A stretch of DNA of 64,000 bases, from NCBI RefSeq assembly GCF_031180885.1, contig NZ_JAPSLK010000002.1:372001-436000 (forward strand). The letters are read 5' to 3'. Each line of letters starts with the position of its first letter. The stretch's first letter is position 1. The notes below the pieces were generated by a model. That model searched no databases. It saw only the letters and a program-made list of their open reading frames with translations, and was not told the origin of the DNA. Origin of the DNA: Saccharothrix sp. Lineage in GTDB: Bacteria > Actinomycetota > Actinomycetes > Mycobacteriales > Pseudonocardiaceae. Positions 39,521-53,034 of this stretch are shown one piece after another. A program made the position numbers and the translations under genes.

Positions 39521-39576
39521 TTTCGAACAATTCGATTCGAACGCGTTCGACACCATTCACAATTGGCGTTCGAAGG
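39521..39576. promoter_or_regulatory. Second group of TTCGA-type boxes
   Basis: TTTCGAACAATTCGATTCGA is followed by the perfect 14-bp palindrome TCGAACGCGTTCGA (39537-39550) and CGTTCGAAGG near 39567. They lie 100-200 bp upstream of the GH3 start, between the operon promoter and the GH48 terminator. They may be auxiliary operators for looping. Confidence 0.5.
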
Positions 39577-39585
39577 CACGCCGAA

Positions 39586-39615
39586 CGCCCCTCGCACCAC
39601 GGTGTGCGAGGGGCG
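39586..39615 (-). terminator. Hairpin after GH48
   Basis: CGCCCCTCGCAC and its exact complement form a 12-bp stem with loop CACGGT, 18 bp past the GH48 stop. Confidence 0.75.
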
Positions 39616-39633
39616 ACGGCGACCTTCGCGGGC

Positions 39634-42564
39634 CTAGCCGAACAGTTCCGCGTGCAGCGAGAACGCCGTGGCGATCTCGGCCTGCGCCCAGAACCGGTGG
39701 TAGGTGAAGGTCGGCGCGGGCCCGCCGTTCAGGTAGGTCTGAACCTTGGGCCAATCCGGGTCGTTGCGGTAGAACGAGCGGATCGACAGGAACGTCGCGC
39801 TGCTGTTGATGATGTCGCCGTTGGGCATGTCACCCGTCCAGCCCGGCGGGACGTAGACGCCCTCACCGGTGCTCGACACGTACGGGTCGTCGAACCGGTT
39901 GTAGTCCTTGCGCTCCTCCGGCACGGCGATGCCCTTGGCGTCCCGGTGCGCGAGCATCGCGTTCAGCAGGCCCTCGCCCGCGGTGCGGGCGGCGGCGTTG
40001 CCGGACTCGGCCGCGTAGTTCAGCAGCGTCTTGGCGTAGGAGGCCGCGACACCGACGTCCTGGCTGTGGTTGAGCACCCGCACCCGCAGGTTCGCGTTCG
40101 CGCCCGGCGAGGTCGGGTTCCAGTTGTCCGGCGCACCGGTCCACTCCAGGTCGTTCGGGATCTGGAACGCGCCGCCGGTGCCGACGGTGGTGTTGGCCAG
40201 CGCCCACGGGACCCACTTGTCGAGGATCTTCTTGGCGCGCGGGTCACCGGTCATCTGGTACAGCGAGGCGGTGCGCTCCATCTGCCACACCTGGAAGCCG
40301 AACCAGCGGTTCGACGGCGGGTCCCGCCACACCGGGTGGGCGTCGTAGAACATGCCGTAGAACGTCGGCGTGCCCGCCGGTGGCGTGCCGTAGTGGCCCT
40401 CCCAGGTGTTGGTGACACCGCCCGCGATGCCGCCGTCGGCGGACTGCAGCCACTGGAGCACCTCGAGCTGGCGGTCCAGCGACTTCGCCCAGTCCTGCTG
40501 GCCGGTGGCCGACTTCGGCTTCAGCGCGGGCACCTGCGCCAGCGCGTAAGCCGCGAGCGGGTTCTGGTAGCCCTGGTGCGACGCGCCGTCACCGATGCGC
40601 CACGCCCAGCCGGCGGACGTGTCCGTCGCGCCGCCCCAGGCGTAGTACCAGGACATCAGGTAGTGCGCGCTGTCCTTGCCGGTCCCGCCGGGGCAGGTCT
40701 GCGCGTTGGTGCAGTTGCCGATGCGCTTGAAGTACTTGTCGAACATGGCGTAGCGCAGGTAGTCGCCCATCTTGGCGGCCTTGTCGAGCTCCGGCGCGAT
40801 CTCCGCGCCCTTGCCCTGCGCGGTCGCCCACTGCTGGGCCAGCAGCGCCACCTGCACCGCGCGCGCGTCGGCGTCCGGGGCGTTGGTGTACTTCCACTGC
40901 TTGGCGTAGGAGGCGTCCTTGGTGAACAGGTCGAGGAAGCCGTTGGGGCCGCCGTGCGCGAAGGTGTCGCACGAGGGCTGCGGGATGGTCTCCCACACCG
41001 ACTCCGACGAACCGCGCTGGTAGGTGTTGATGTACGCGGGCGCGGTGTTGGTGCCGTCGCCGCAGCGGCCGAAGCCGTAGGTGTTGTCGACGTCGAGCAG
41101 CCAGTGCATGCCGTAGATGTCCGACGTGCCGTAGGCCGTCTTCAGCTCGTTGGCGATCGGGTCGGAGCCGACCGGCACGTTGCCGTCCAGCACCGACGGG
41201 TACTGGTCCATGCGCGGGTGCTCGGGCGCGTAGGTCGCCGGGTCGGCCGGGTTGTACTTGTCGTTGGTCGGCTGGTCCGCCTTGGCCGGGATGATGTACT
41301 TCTCCATCGAGGCCCACGCGGACTTGAACGACGCCCAGTTGCCGGTGATCCGGCCGTAGCTGGCCTCCAGCCACAGGTAGTAGCTGAACGCCTCGGACGT
41401 CGTCTGGTGGCCGTGGTCGGGCGCCTCGACCATCAGCGTCTCGACCGAGTGGTAGGGCACCTTCAGACCGTCGGAGAAGGTCCGGAAGTAGCCGCTGGCC
41501 GGGTCGTGGATCTTGTTGTACTGGTCCAGGAACGCCTGGGTGAAGTCCGACGAGCCCTTGGCGATCTCGGTCACCGTGGCGGTGGCCGAGGTGACGCCGG
41601 CGGCGCTCGCGGTGAACGTCGCGGTGCCCAGGTCGCCGCCGTTGTCCGCGGAGGTGACGGTGACGTTCTGCTTGGTGGACCAGTTGGTCGGGGTGAACGT
41701 CAGCGACACCGGGGAGGCGGTGAGGTCCGCGCTGCCGGTGCGGGAGATCGTCACGGTGACGTTCGACGTGGGCGCGGTGGCCAGCGAGACGCCGAAGGTG
41801 CCCGTGCCGCCCTGCCGGACGTTCAGCGTGGGCGGGCTGATCTGGATCGCCTGCCCGGCCAGCACGCGCACGCCGACGGCCGTCGACGCCCTGACCCCGC
41901 CCTTGTTGTCGGTGGCGCGGGCGACGATCGAGTGCTCGCCGACCGCCGCGCCGGTCCAGGACCCGGTGTACGGGGCGCTGGTGTCGGTCGCGACGACCGC
42001 GCCGTCGGCCAGGAAGTCGACCTTGGTGACGGTGCCGTCGCTGTCACTGGCGTTGGCCGCCAGCGGGATCGCCTGGCCGGACTGGAAGGTCTGGCCGGAC
42101 GTGGGCGCGGTCAGCGACACGGTCGGCAGGACGTTCGGGCCCGTGCAGGGGGTCCCGTTGATCGCGAAGTCCTCGGGCGCGCGGTTCTGGCCGGTCCAGC
42201 TGCCGTTGAACCCGACGGTGTGCTGGGCGCCCGTCGCCAGGTTCGGCGCCCAGGACGGCGCGGCGACGGTCACCACGTTGCCGCTCTGGGTGAACGTGCC
42301 GCTCCAGCCTTGCTGCACGCGCTGGCCGTCCGGGAAGGTCCACGTGAGGCGCCAGTTGTTCACCGGGTCGCCCTGGTTGTTGATGGCGACACTGGCGCCG
42401 AAGCCGCCCTGCCACTGGTTGGTCACCTTGTACTCGACCGTGCACGTGACCGCGGCGTGCGCGGCCGGTGCCACGAGCGGCATCATGCCTGCGGCGGTCG
42501 CCGCCGCCGCGATCAGCGCGAGCGGTCGACTGCGCGACCGTCCGGCTCTGGTGCGGTACCTCAT
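39634..42564 (-). CDS. Secreted GH48 processive cellulase with CBM2
   Basis: This is a 976-aa exoglucanase acting from reducing ends, a key enzyme of crystalline-cellulose systems. The signal peptide ends at AHAA. CBM2 (about 39-140) is followed by an Ig-like domain (about 145-235, VSLTAPTSGQTFQSGQAIPL) and a second beta-sandwich (about 240-335), then GH48 (about 345-976) beginning FTQAFLDQYNKIHDPASGYF. E391 in HGHQTTSEAF is the likely catalytic acid. ATG 42564 has AGGAGGAGG. It lies 113 bp downstream of GH9 on the same strand. No CebR box is visible in that gap, so it may depend on readthrough from the GH9 promoter. Confidence 0.95.
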   Translation of the reverse strand: MRYRTRAGRSRSRPLALIAAAATAAGMMPLVAPAAHAAVTCTVEYKVTNQWQGGFGASVAINNQGDPVNNWRLTWTFPDGQRVQQGWSGTFTQSGNVVTVAAPSWAPNLATGAQHTVGFNGSWTGQNRAPEDFAINGTPCTGPNVLPTVSLTAPTSGQTFQSGQAIPLAANASDSDGTVTKVDFLADGAVVATDTSAPYTGSWTGAAVGEHSIVARATDNKGGVRASTAVGVRVLAGQAIQISPPTLNVRQGGTGTFGVSLATAPTSNVTVTISRTGSADLTASPVSLTFTPTNWSTKQNVTVTSADNGGDLGTATFTASAAGVTSATATVTEIAKGSSDFTQAFLDQYNKIHDPASGYFRTFSDGLKVPYHSVETLMVEAPDHGHQTTSEAFSYYLWLEASYGRITGNWASFKSAWASMEKYIIPAKADQPTNDKYNPADPATYAPEHPRMDQYPSVLDGNVPVGSDPIANELKTAYGTSDIYGMHWLLDVDNTYGFGRCGDGTNTAPAYINTYQRGSSESVWETIPQPSCDTFAHGGPNGFLDLFTKDASYAKQWKYTNAPDADARAVQVALLAQQWATAQGKGAEIAPELDKAAKMGDYLRYAMFDKYFKRIGNCTNAQTCPGGTGKDSAHYLMSWYYAWGGATDTSAGWAWRIGDGASHQGYQNPLAAYALAQVPALKPKSATGQQDWAKSLDRQLEVLQWLQSADGGIAGGVTNTWEGHYGTPPAGTPTFYGMFYDAHPVWRDPPSNRWFGFQVWQMERTASLYQMTGDPRAKKILDKWVPWALANTTVGTGGAFQIPNDLEWTGAPDNWNPTSPGANANLRVRVLNHSQDVGVAASYAKTLLNYAAESGNAAARTAGEGLLNAMLAHRDAKGIAVPEERKDYNRFDDPYVSSTGEGVYVPPGWTGDMPNGDIINSSATFLSIRSFYRNDPDWPKVQTYLNGGPAPTFTYHRFWAQAEIATAFSLHAELFG

Positions 42565-42628
42565 GCGTCCTCCTCCTGCACGGATCAGCCGTTGACCCGC
42601 GAGTCTTGAAAGGGCGGTGAAGTGGAAT

Positions 42629-42667
42629 CGGCACGGGACGCCTGGGCGCGCAGAACGCCCCGTGCCG
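42629..42667 (-). terminator. Hairpin between GH9 and GH48
   Basis: CGGCACGGG and CCCGTGCCG form a perfect 9-bp stem with a 21-nt loop, 10 bp past the GH9 stop. It may be a partial terminator that sets the GH9:GH48 ratio. Confidence 0.55.
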
Positions 42668-42677
42668 AGGCCTTGGG

Positions 42678-47124
<4,447 letters not shown>

Positions 47125-47141
47125 CGGCCGTTCCCAGCCCT

Positions 47142-47188
47142 GCGGCTCCCCGTGCCCCGGTGATGGCAGTCCCGGCACGGGGAGCCGC
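47142..47188 (+). terminator. Hairpin after GH6 endoglucanase
   Basis: GCGGCTCCCCGTGCC and its exact complement form a 15-bp stem around a 17-nt loop, 18 bp past the stop. Confidence 0.8.
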
Positions 47189-47208
47189 CTCCGTCTTATC
47201 CTGGTCAC

Positions 47209-47385
47209 ATGACCCCAGACGAGGCGGCCACCGTCCTGACCGCCCCCGACTCCTCCCCCGAGGACCGCTACCAGGCCCACGCGGACCTGACCGCGGCGGC
47301 GGCCGGCGGCGACCCGGAAGCCCAGGCCACGCTCCAGTGGCTCCGCTGGAACCGCTCCGGCCGCTCAGCCTGCGACGTCGACTAG
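47209..47385 (+). CDS. 58-aa hypothetical protein
   Basis: This is a short ORF with good third-position GC bias, encoding an acidic, Ala-rich helical protein (DSSPEDRYQAHADLTAAAAG, ending RSACDVD). TTATCC lies 7 nt before the ATG, giving a leaderless start. It ends 21 bp before the YchJ-like gene. No known family is recognised. Confidence 0.5.
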   Translation: MTPDEAATVLTAPDSSPEDRYQAHADLTAAAAGGDPEAQATLQWLRWNRSGRSACDVD

Positions 47386-47406
47386 CGCATGCCCCACAAT
47401 GGGCAG

Positions 47407-47781
47407 GTGCCGACGACCTGCCCCTGTGGCCTGGGCGAGCCCTACGAAACGTGCTGCGGCCCGTTCCACGCGGGCGCCAAGACCGCCCCCACCGCCGAAG
47501 CCCTGATGCGCTCCCGCTTCACCGCCTTCGCCCTCCGGAACGAGGCCTACCTCCTCCAAACCTGGCACCCCACCACCAGGCCCAAGCGGATCGACTTCGA
47601 CCCGGACCAGCACTGGACCCACCTGAAGATCCACCACCGGACCGAAGGCACCCCGTTCCACACCACCGGCACCGTGGAGTTCACCGCCCACTACCGCTAC
47701 CGCGGCGACCCCCAGGAACTCCACGAGAACAGCCACTTCGTCCGCGAAAACAACCGCTGGCTCTACGTCAACCCCGCCTAG
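47407..47781 (+). CDS. YchJ/UPF0225-family protein with SEC-C-like motif
   Basis: This is a 124-aa protein. The N-terminal metal-binding motif CPCGLGEPYETCCGPFH resembles SEC-C (CxC...CC/H). A compact NTF2-like fold follows (ALMRSRFTAFALRNEAYLLQTWHP, then FTAHYRYRG). It matches the YchJ family of unknown function. GTG 47407 is preferred because CACAAT lies 6 nt upstream; ATG 47389 is in frame. Confidence 0.85.
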   Translation: MPTTCPCGLGEPYETCCGPFHAGAKTAPTAEALMRSRFTAFALRNEAYLLQTWHPTTRPKRIDFDPDQHWTHLKIHHRTEGTPFHTTGTVEFTAHYRYRGDPQELHENSHFVRENNRWLYVNPA

Positions 47782-47804
47782 CCCCCGCACACCCCACGAC
47801 CCGC

Positions 47805-47989
47805 CGGCTGCTTTCGCGCCTTAGGCGCTGCTTTTGCTCGGGCTATCAGCACAGGAAGGGCCTCGGTGGCCTGCCGCGCGGCGAGCGCCGCTTTTGATCT
47901 TTCAAGCTTTGATCTTGAGAGCGCGCCAGCGCGTCCGCTTGAGAGCGCGAAGCGCCTCCCAAAGCGCTCGAACGCTTGAAAGCTTGAAG
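47805..47989. repeat. Repeat-rich convergent intergenic region
   Basis: It holds several small hairpins (GCGCC-TTA-GGCGC), a CTTGAGAGCGCG direct repeat at 47914-47925 and 47938-47949, and CTTTCAAGC (47899-47907) complementary to GCTTGAAAG (47974-47982). GCTGCTTTTGC and GCCGCTTTTG recall the GTGCTTTTG element at 100-120. It lies between convergent YchJ and mceF genes and may terminate both. Confidence 0.55.
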
Positions 47990-49087
47990 CTAGCGCGGAA
48001 CGTTCTGCGACCCCCGAACCCCGGTCTCACTCCCGCGCGGCAAAGTGCAACTCGCCTCGGTGTTCAGCCCACCCACCGAAGTGTCCAGCCCACCCTTCTT
48101 CGCCGTGCCCTCATACCCCGCATGGCAAGGCGCGGGCTCGAAAAACGTCAAAGCCAGCCCGAACGAAGCCTGCCCACCCCGCACCGTCGAGGCCCCCACG
48201 CTCACCACATCCGGCACGGTCACCAACACCTGCTCCAACTGCCCCTGCCGAGTCACCATCACGTCCGCAGTGGTCAACAGGTTCGCCAGCACGATCCCCA
48301 GATTCGGCCCCGACTCGCGCAACAACGCGCTCACCTCCGCCGCCGCCCCCGGCGCGGAAGCGATCAACCGCCGCAAATCCCCATCCGCCGCCCGCAACCG
48401 CTCCGCCACCAACAACGCCGAATCGGCAAAGGAATTGATCGCCGCCGAATGATCCAGCTGGGTCTGCAACACGACCAGCGAATCGTTCAACAACCGGGTC
48501 GTCTGCGGCAGGTGCTGCCCAGCCGTCTCGGTGAACTCCCTGGTCGCGTCCAGCAGCACCTGCAAGTCCGGCCCGGTCCCCCGCAGCGCGCTGTCCAGCT
48601 CGTCCACCACGGTCTGCAACGACTCGATCGGCACCGACCGCGCCAAGTCGTCCAAGCTGGTCAACACCTGCTCCACGGGCAGCGGCAACCGGGTCTGCCA
48701 CTGCGAGATCACCGACCCCTCCCCCAGGAACGGCCCACCGCTCCCCCGAGGCCGCAGGTCGACGTACTGCTCCCCCACCGCCGACCGGTTGGCCACCACG
48801 GCCTCCAGGTCCGCCGGGATGGCCGGCGCACCCGCCGCGATCCGCAACTCGACCTCGACCCGCTTGTCCACCAACCGGATCGGCCCGACCCGCCCCACCG
48901 GCACACCTCGATAAGTGACCTCACCACCGGTGAACAACCCACCCGTCCGGGCGAGTTCCAGCTTCACCCGGTACCCGTCGTCCACCACCACCAGCCCCGC
49001 GTACTTGGCCCCCACATAAGTCACGCCCAGCAACGCGATCACCGCGAACAACACGATCTGCAACCGCATCCGACCCGTGATCATCAA
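47990..49087 (-). CDS. mceF: Mce family protein, position F
   Basis: This is a 365-aa protein with one N-terminal membrane helix (LQIVLFAVIALLGVTYVGA), an MCE/MlaD domain (about 38-115, GGEVTYRGVPVGRVGPI) and a long helical region that builds the substrate tunnel. It is last in a six-gene operon. It overlaps mceE by 4 bp (49084-49087). The C-terminus is polar and ends shortly before the repeat region. Mce complexes carry lipids across the envelope. Confidence 0.9.
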   Translation of the reverse strand: MMITGRMRLQIVLFAVIALLGVTYVGAKYAGLVVVDDGYRVKLELARTGGLFTGGEVTYRGVPVGRVGPIRLVDKRVEVELRIAAGAPAIPADLEAVVANRSAVGEQYVDLRPRGSGGPFLGEGSVISQWQTRLPLPVEQVLTSLDDLARSVPIESLQTVVDELDSALRGTGPDLQVLLDATREFTETAGQHLPQTTRLLNDSLVVLQTQLDHSAAINSFADSALLVAERLRAADGDLRRLIASAPGAAAEVSALLRESGPNLGIVLANLLTTADVMVTRQGQLEQVLVTVPDVVSVGASTVRGGQASFGLALTFFEPAPCHAGYEGTAKKGGLDTSVGGLNTEASCTLPRGSETGVRGSQNVPR

Positions 49088-50046
49088 CGGCCCCCGGTGT
49101 TCAGCGTCAGGTACGAGTTCAGGTAGTCGCCCCTGATCCCGTCGAGCACCGCGTCGGTGAACGGGAACGTCAGCAACAGCTCCAACGACTGCGGCAACGC
49201 CTGCCCCGCCTCGGCCAACTTCCGCAACGTCGGCTCCAGCGCGCGAAGATCCGCCACCAGGTCCTCACGGCTCCGGTTCACCGTGTCCACCGCAACACCG
49301 GACAGCTCGTGCAGGGTGTTCAGCATGGTCACCAACTGCCCGCGCTGCTCGTTCAGCACCCGCAGCCCCGGCTCCAAGCCGTCCAGCACCTCTGCGATCT
49401 CGGACTTCTTGGCCTCCAACGACTTGGCGAACCGGTCCATCCCCTCGATGGCTCGCGTGATTTCACCCTTGTGCTCGTCCAACGCACCCACAAATGTGTC
49501 CATAGTGGACAAGAGCGACTTCACCGCGGTCTCGTTGCCGTCCAACGCCGCGCTCAGCTCCCGCGAGATGTCCTGGATCTGCGATATCCCGCCACCGTTC
49601 AGCAGCATGGACAGCGCCCCGAACACCTCCTCCACCTCGGGGTTGCGGTTGGTGCGGGACAGGGGGATCACCGCACCATCCACCAACGGCGACGCCGACG
49701 ACGCTTCCGGCCTGTCCAGCTCCACGAACTTCTCCCCCAGCAAGCTCGACTGCCGCAGCCGCGCCAGGGCGTTGGCCGGCAACCTCACATCCCCGCGCAC
49801 AGCCAAGTGCACCAACGCCATCGACCCGTCCTCGGACAGTTCGACCCGCTCCACCTTGCCCACCGGCACGTCGTCCACCTTCACGCCGGCGTGCGGCACA
49901 AGGTCAAGAACGTCGTCGAACTCCACCACCACCCGGTACGGCCGATCGCCCAGATCGGCACCGCCGGGCAACGGCAGGTCGTACGCGCTGGGGATCGCCG
50001 AGCACCCGGTCAGCACGAACACCAGCAGCACAGCCACGAACCTCAT
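49084..50046 (-). CDS. mceE: Mce family lipoprotein, position E
   Basis: This is a 320-aa lipoprotein. Lipobox VLTGC (C15) is followed by an MCE domain (about 38-115, VKVDDVPVGKVERV) and helices (SREDLVADLRALEPTLRKL). MceE proteins are the usual lipoprotein of mce operons. It overlaps mceD by 4 bp (50043-50046). Confidence 0.92.
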   Translation of the reverse strand: MRFVAVLLVFVLTGCSAIPSAYDLPLPGGADLGDRPYRVVVEFDDVLDLVPHAGVKVDDVPVGKVERVELSEDGSMALVHLAVRGDVRLPANALARLRQSSLLGEKFVELDRPEASSASPLVDGAVIPLSRTNRNPEVEEVFGALSMLLNGGGISQIQDISRELSAALDGNETAVKSLLSTMDTFVGALDEHKGEITRAIEGMDRFAKSLEAKKSEIAEVLDGLEPGLRVLNEQRGQLVTMLNTLHELSGVAVDTVNRSREDLVADLRALEPTLRKLAEAGQALPQSLELLLTFPFTDAVLDGIRGDYLNSYLTLNTGGR

Positions 50047-51050
50047 CTGGTCCCCCCGGGCACGCTGAGCAGGTCGGCGACGAACTCGTTGAGGTTGGCC
50101 CGCGCGTTGAGCGTCCCGGTCGCGGGGTCGTAGGCGTTGACCACGTTGTGCAGCGCCACCGGGGCCACGTCCAGCACCTCGGCCAGCGACTTCTGCTGGT
50201 TCACCAGGGTCCCGGTGATCCCGGCCAGGTCGTCCAAAGTGGACTTCACTCGGCCCCGGTTGTCCCGCACGAACCCGCGCACCTGCTCCAACGCCGTGGC
50301 CAGCTCACCCAAAGCCGCACCCAGGTCATCCCGCTCGGCGGCGAAGAACCCCGAGACATCGGCCAACTGCTCGGCCAACTTGCCCACCTGATCGTCGTTG
50401 GCGGCCAACATGCTGGTGAACTCTTGAAGGTGATCCACAGTCCCGAACAGATCTTCCCGCGACCCGGACAGAGTGCGCGCCGCGTCCGCCAACTGCCGGA
50501 TCGACTCGCCCAACGAAGACCCGGCCCCGTCCAGGTTCGCCGCCCCTGTCTTCAACAGGTCCGACAGCGCACCCTCCTTGTTGGCGCCCTCGGGCCCCAA
50601 CGCGGTCAACAAGGTGTCCAGGCTCTTATAAAGATCATCCAGCTCGACCGTGCCCGCCGTGCGGATGGTGGTGATCACCGCGCCGGACGCCATCTTGTCC
50701 CCGCCCGTGTAGACGGGGGCGAGCTGCACGTACCGGTCGGCCACGATGTTGGGCGACACGACGACGGCCCGCGCGTCGGCCGGCACGTCGACGTCGTGGT
50801 CGATGGCCAGCTCCACCCGCACCGAGCCGCCCTCGGGCACCACGCCGACGACCTGGCCGACCTTCACCCCCAGCACCCGCACGTCCGACCCCTCGTACAC
50901 GCCCACCGCGGCGGTGAAGTACGCGGTCACGTGCTTGGCCGCGGGGCGCAGGAAGATCCACCACACCGCGACAACAGCGACCAGCACCAACACCAACCCC
51001 TGTGCCAGCGCCGCGAACAGCCTGCGCCGCCCCTGCGTCCGGACGAACAT
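50043..51050 (-). CDS. mceD: Mce family protein, position D
   Basis: This is a 335-aa protein with an N-terminal helix (LFAALAQGLVLVLVAVVAVWW), an MCE domain (about 40-115, GSDVRVLGVKVGQVVGVVP) and long helices. ATG 51050 shares one base with the mceC stop (TGATG). The usual Pro-rich C-terminus of mycobacterial MceD is absent. Confidence 0.9.
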   Translation of the reverse strand: MFVRTQGRRRLFAALAQGLVLVLVAVVAVWWIFLRPAAKHVTAYFTAAVGVYEGSDVRVLGVKVGQVVGVVPEGGSVRVELAIDHDVDVPADARAVVVSPNIVADRYVQLAPVYTGGDKMASGAVITTIRTAGTVELDDLYKSLDTLLTALGPEGANKEGALSDLLKTGAANLDGAGSSLGESIRQLADAARTLSGSREDLFGTVDHLQEFTSMLAANDDQVGKLAEQLADVSGFFAAERDDLGAALGELATALEQVRGFVRDNRGRVKSTLDDLAGITGTLVNQQKSLAEVLDVAPVALHNVVNAYDPATGTLNARANLNEFVADLLSVPGGTR

Positions 51051-52021
51051 CAGCGACCCCCGGGGGTGCAGTCGCGGCGACCGCCGGGTTGGGCGACCAG
51101 ACCGCAGATGTAGGTGTCGACCCACTGCCCGTTGCCCAGCGAGTTGTTGAGCAGCCGGTAGTACGGGCCGGCCAGCGCGAGCCCGCGGTCGAGGTTCTCC
51201 TGGTTGCGCCGCAGCACGTCGGTGACCTTCTCCAGCTGCTCCAGCGCCGGGCCGAGCTGCTGCTGGTTGTCCTGCACCAGGCCCGCCAGTTGCCGGGACA
51301 GCTCGCGCGTGCCGTCCAGCAGCGCGGCGATGGCCTGGCGGCGGTGCCCGATCTCCTCCAGCAGCTTCACGCCGTCGGTGATGAGCGCGGCGAAGTCGTT
51401 GGTGCGGTCGGCGAGCGCGCCGCTGATCTTGTTGGCGCCGCTGACCAGGTCGGCCAACTGCTCGTCGCGCGAGGAGATCGTCTTGGACAGCGCGGACAGC
51501 CCGTCCAGCGCCTGCTTCACGTGCTGCGGCGAGTCGCGGAAGGTGTCGGACAGGACCCGGAAGCTCTGCGCGAGCTGGTCGGTGTCGATCTTGCTGATGG
51601 TGTCGGAGAGCCCGCTGAACGCCTCGATCACGTCGTAGGGGGAGGTGGTGCGCTCCACCGGGATCGGGGTGTCGGGGTCGAGCTTGTCGCGGCCCTCGGA
51701 GTCGAGTGCGAGGAACTTCTGGCCCAGCAGCGTCTTGATGCGGATGTCGGCGCGGCTGCGGTCGCCCAGTTCGAGGCCCTTCACGCGGAAGGTCACGCGC
51801 ACCTTGCCGTCGTGCAGCCGCACGTCGGTCACCTGCCCGACCTTCATGCCGGAGACCCGGACCTCGTCGTCCTGGCGCAGCCCGGCGGACTCCTTGAAGT
51901 GGGCCTCGTACCGGGTGCCGCCGCCGAAGAACGGCACGTCCTCGATGAAGAAGGCGAGCAGCGAGGTGATCGCGATGAACGCGAGCCCCACCGCGCCGAG
52001 CAGGACCGGACGCCGGGTCAT
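51050..52021 (-). CDS. mceC: Mce family protein, position C
   Basis: This is a 323-aa protein with membrane helix (PVLLGAVGLAFIAITSLLAFF), MCE domain (about 38-115, DEVRVSGMKVGQVTDVRL) and coiled helices. It ends CTPGGR. The ATG overlaps the mceB stop by 4 bp (52018-52021). Confidence 0.9.
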   Translation of the reverse strand: MTRRPVLLGAVGLAFIAITSLLAFFIEDVPFFGGGTRYEAHFKESAGLRQDDEVRVSGMKVGQVTDVRLHDGKVRVTFRVKGLELGDRSRADIRIKTLLGQKFLALDSEGRDKLDPDTPIPVERTTSPYDVIEAFSGLSDTISKIDTDQLAQSFRVLSDTFRDSPQHVKQALDGLSALSKTISSRDEQLADLVSGANKISGALADRTNDFAALITDGVKLLEEIGHRRQAIAALLDGTRELSRQLAGLVQDNQQQLGPALEQLEKVTDVLRRNQENLDRGLALAGPYYRLLNNSLGNGQWVDTYICGLVAQPGGRRDCTPGGR

Positions 52022-53034
52022 CGGTGGCACCTCTGTTCGGTGACGGGCAGCCCGACCGGTGGTCCGCCCGGCGCGGGTTTGGCGTCCGAGGACGCCATGC
52101 ACAGGTAGAAGTTCAGCCAGGAGCCGTAGGAGGAGACGCGGCCGATGGCCTCGAACTTCACCGGCAGGTTGCGCACGAACGGCTCCAGCTCGGGCGCGTT
52201 GCCCAGGTTGCCCGCCAGCACGCCCAACGCGGCGATGTCGTCCTTCAACGGCTGTCGCCCCTGCTCCAGCAGGGAGGCCGTGCTCTCGCTCAACCCGGCC
52301 AGGCCGGTGATGGCGTTGCCGATGGGTTGGCGGTCGGCGGCGAACCCGGACACCAGTTGGCGCATGGACGTCAGCAGGGTGCCGAACCGGTCGTCGCGTG
52401 AGTTCACCGTCTCCAGCACGGCGTTGAGGTTCTCGACCACCTTGCCGATCACGTCGTCCTTGGCGGCCAACGTGCTGGTCAGCGAGGCGGTGTGGGCGAG
52501 CAGGCTCTCCACGGTGCCGCCCTCGCCTTGCAGCACCTGGATGATCTCGTGGGACAGCTTGTTGACGTCGTCCGGGTTCAGCGCTTGGAACAGCGGCTTG
52601 AAGCCGTTGAACAGCATGGTCAGGTCGAGCGCGGGCTTGGTGCGCTCCACCGGGATCAGGCCGCCCTCGGGCAGGCGGTCGGCGATGCGGCCGGCGGGCT
52701 GCTCCAGCGCGATGTACCGCTGGCCGACCATGTTGCGGTACTTGATGGTCGCGGTCACGGCGGCAGACAACGAACGGCCGTTGTCCACCGAGAACTCGAC
52801 GTCCACCAGTTCGTCGTCGACCAGCTTCATTCCTTCGACCTGGCCGACCTTCACCCCGGACATGCGCACGTCGTCACCCTCTGCGACGGCGGTGACGTCG
52901 GTGAACCGGGCGGTGTAGGTGGCCGAGCCGCCGCCGTTGCCGCCCGCGATCGTCGAGGCGAGGAACGCCGTGGCCGCCACGGTGACCACCACGAACACCA
53001 GGAACTTGGTCAGCGGCGCCGCTATCGACCTCAT
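52018..53034 (-). CDS. mceB: Mce family protein, position B
   Basis: This is a 338-aa protein with membrane helix (FLVFVVVTVAATAFLAS), MCE domain (about 38-115, DDVRMSGVKVGQVEGMKL) and helical region. The C-terminal WLNFYLCM segment is typical of MceB. The ATG overlaps the mceA stop (ATGA 53031-53034). Confidence 0.9.
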   Translation of the reverse strand: MRSIAAPLTKFLVFVVVTVAATAFLASTIAGGNGGGSATYTARFTDVTAVAEGDDVRMSGVKVGQVEGMKLVDDELVDVEFSVDNGRSLSAAVTATIKYRNMVGQRYIALEQPAGRIADRLPEGGLIPVERTKPALDLTMLFNGFKPLFQALNPDDVNKLSHEIIQVLQGEGGTVESLLAHTASLTSTLAAKDDVIGKVVENLNAVLETVNSRDDRFGTLLTSMRQLVSGFAADRQPIGNAITGLAGLSESTASLLEQGRQPLKDDIAALGVLAGNLGNAPELEPFVRNLPVKFEAIGRVSSYGSWLNFYLCMASSDAKPAPGGPPVGLPVTEQRCHR

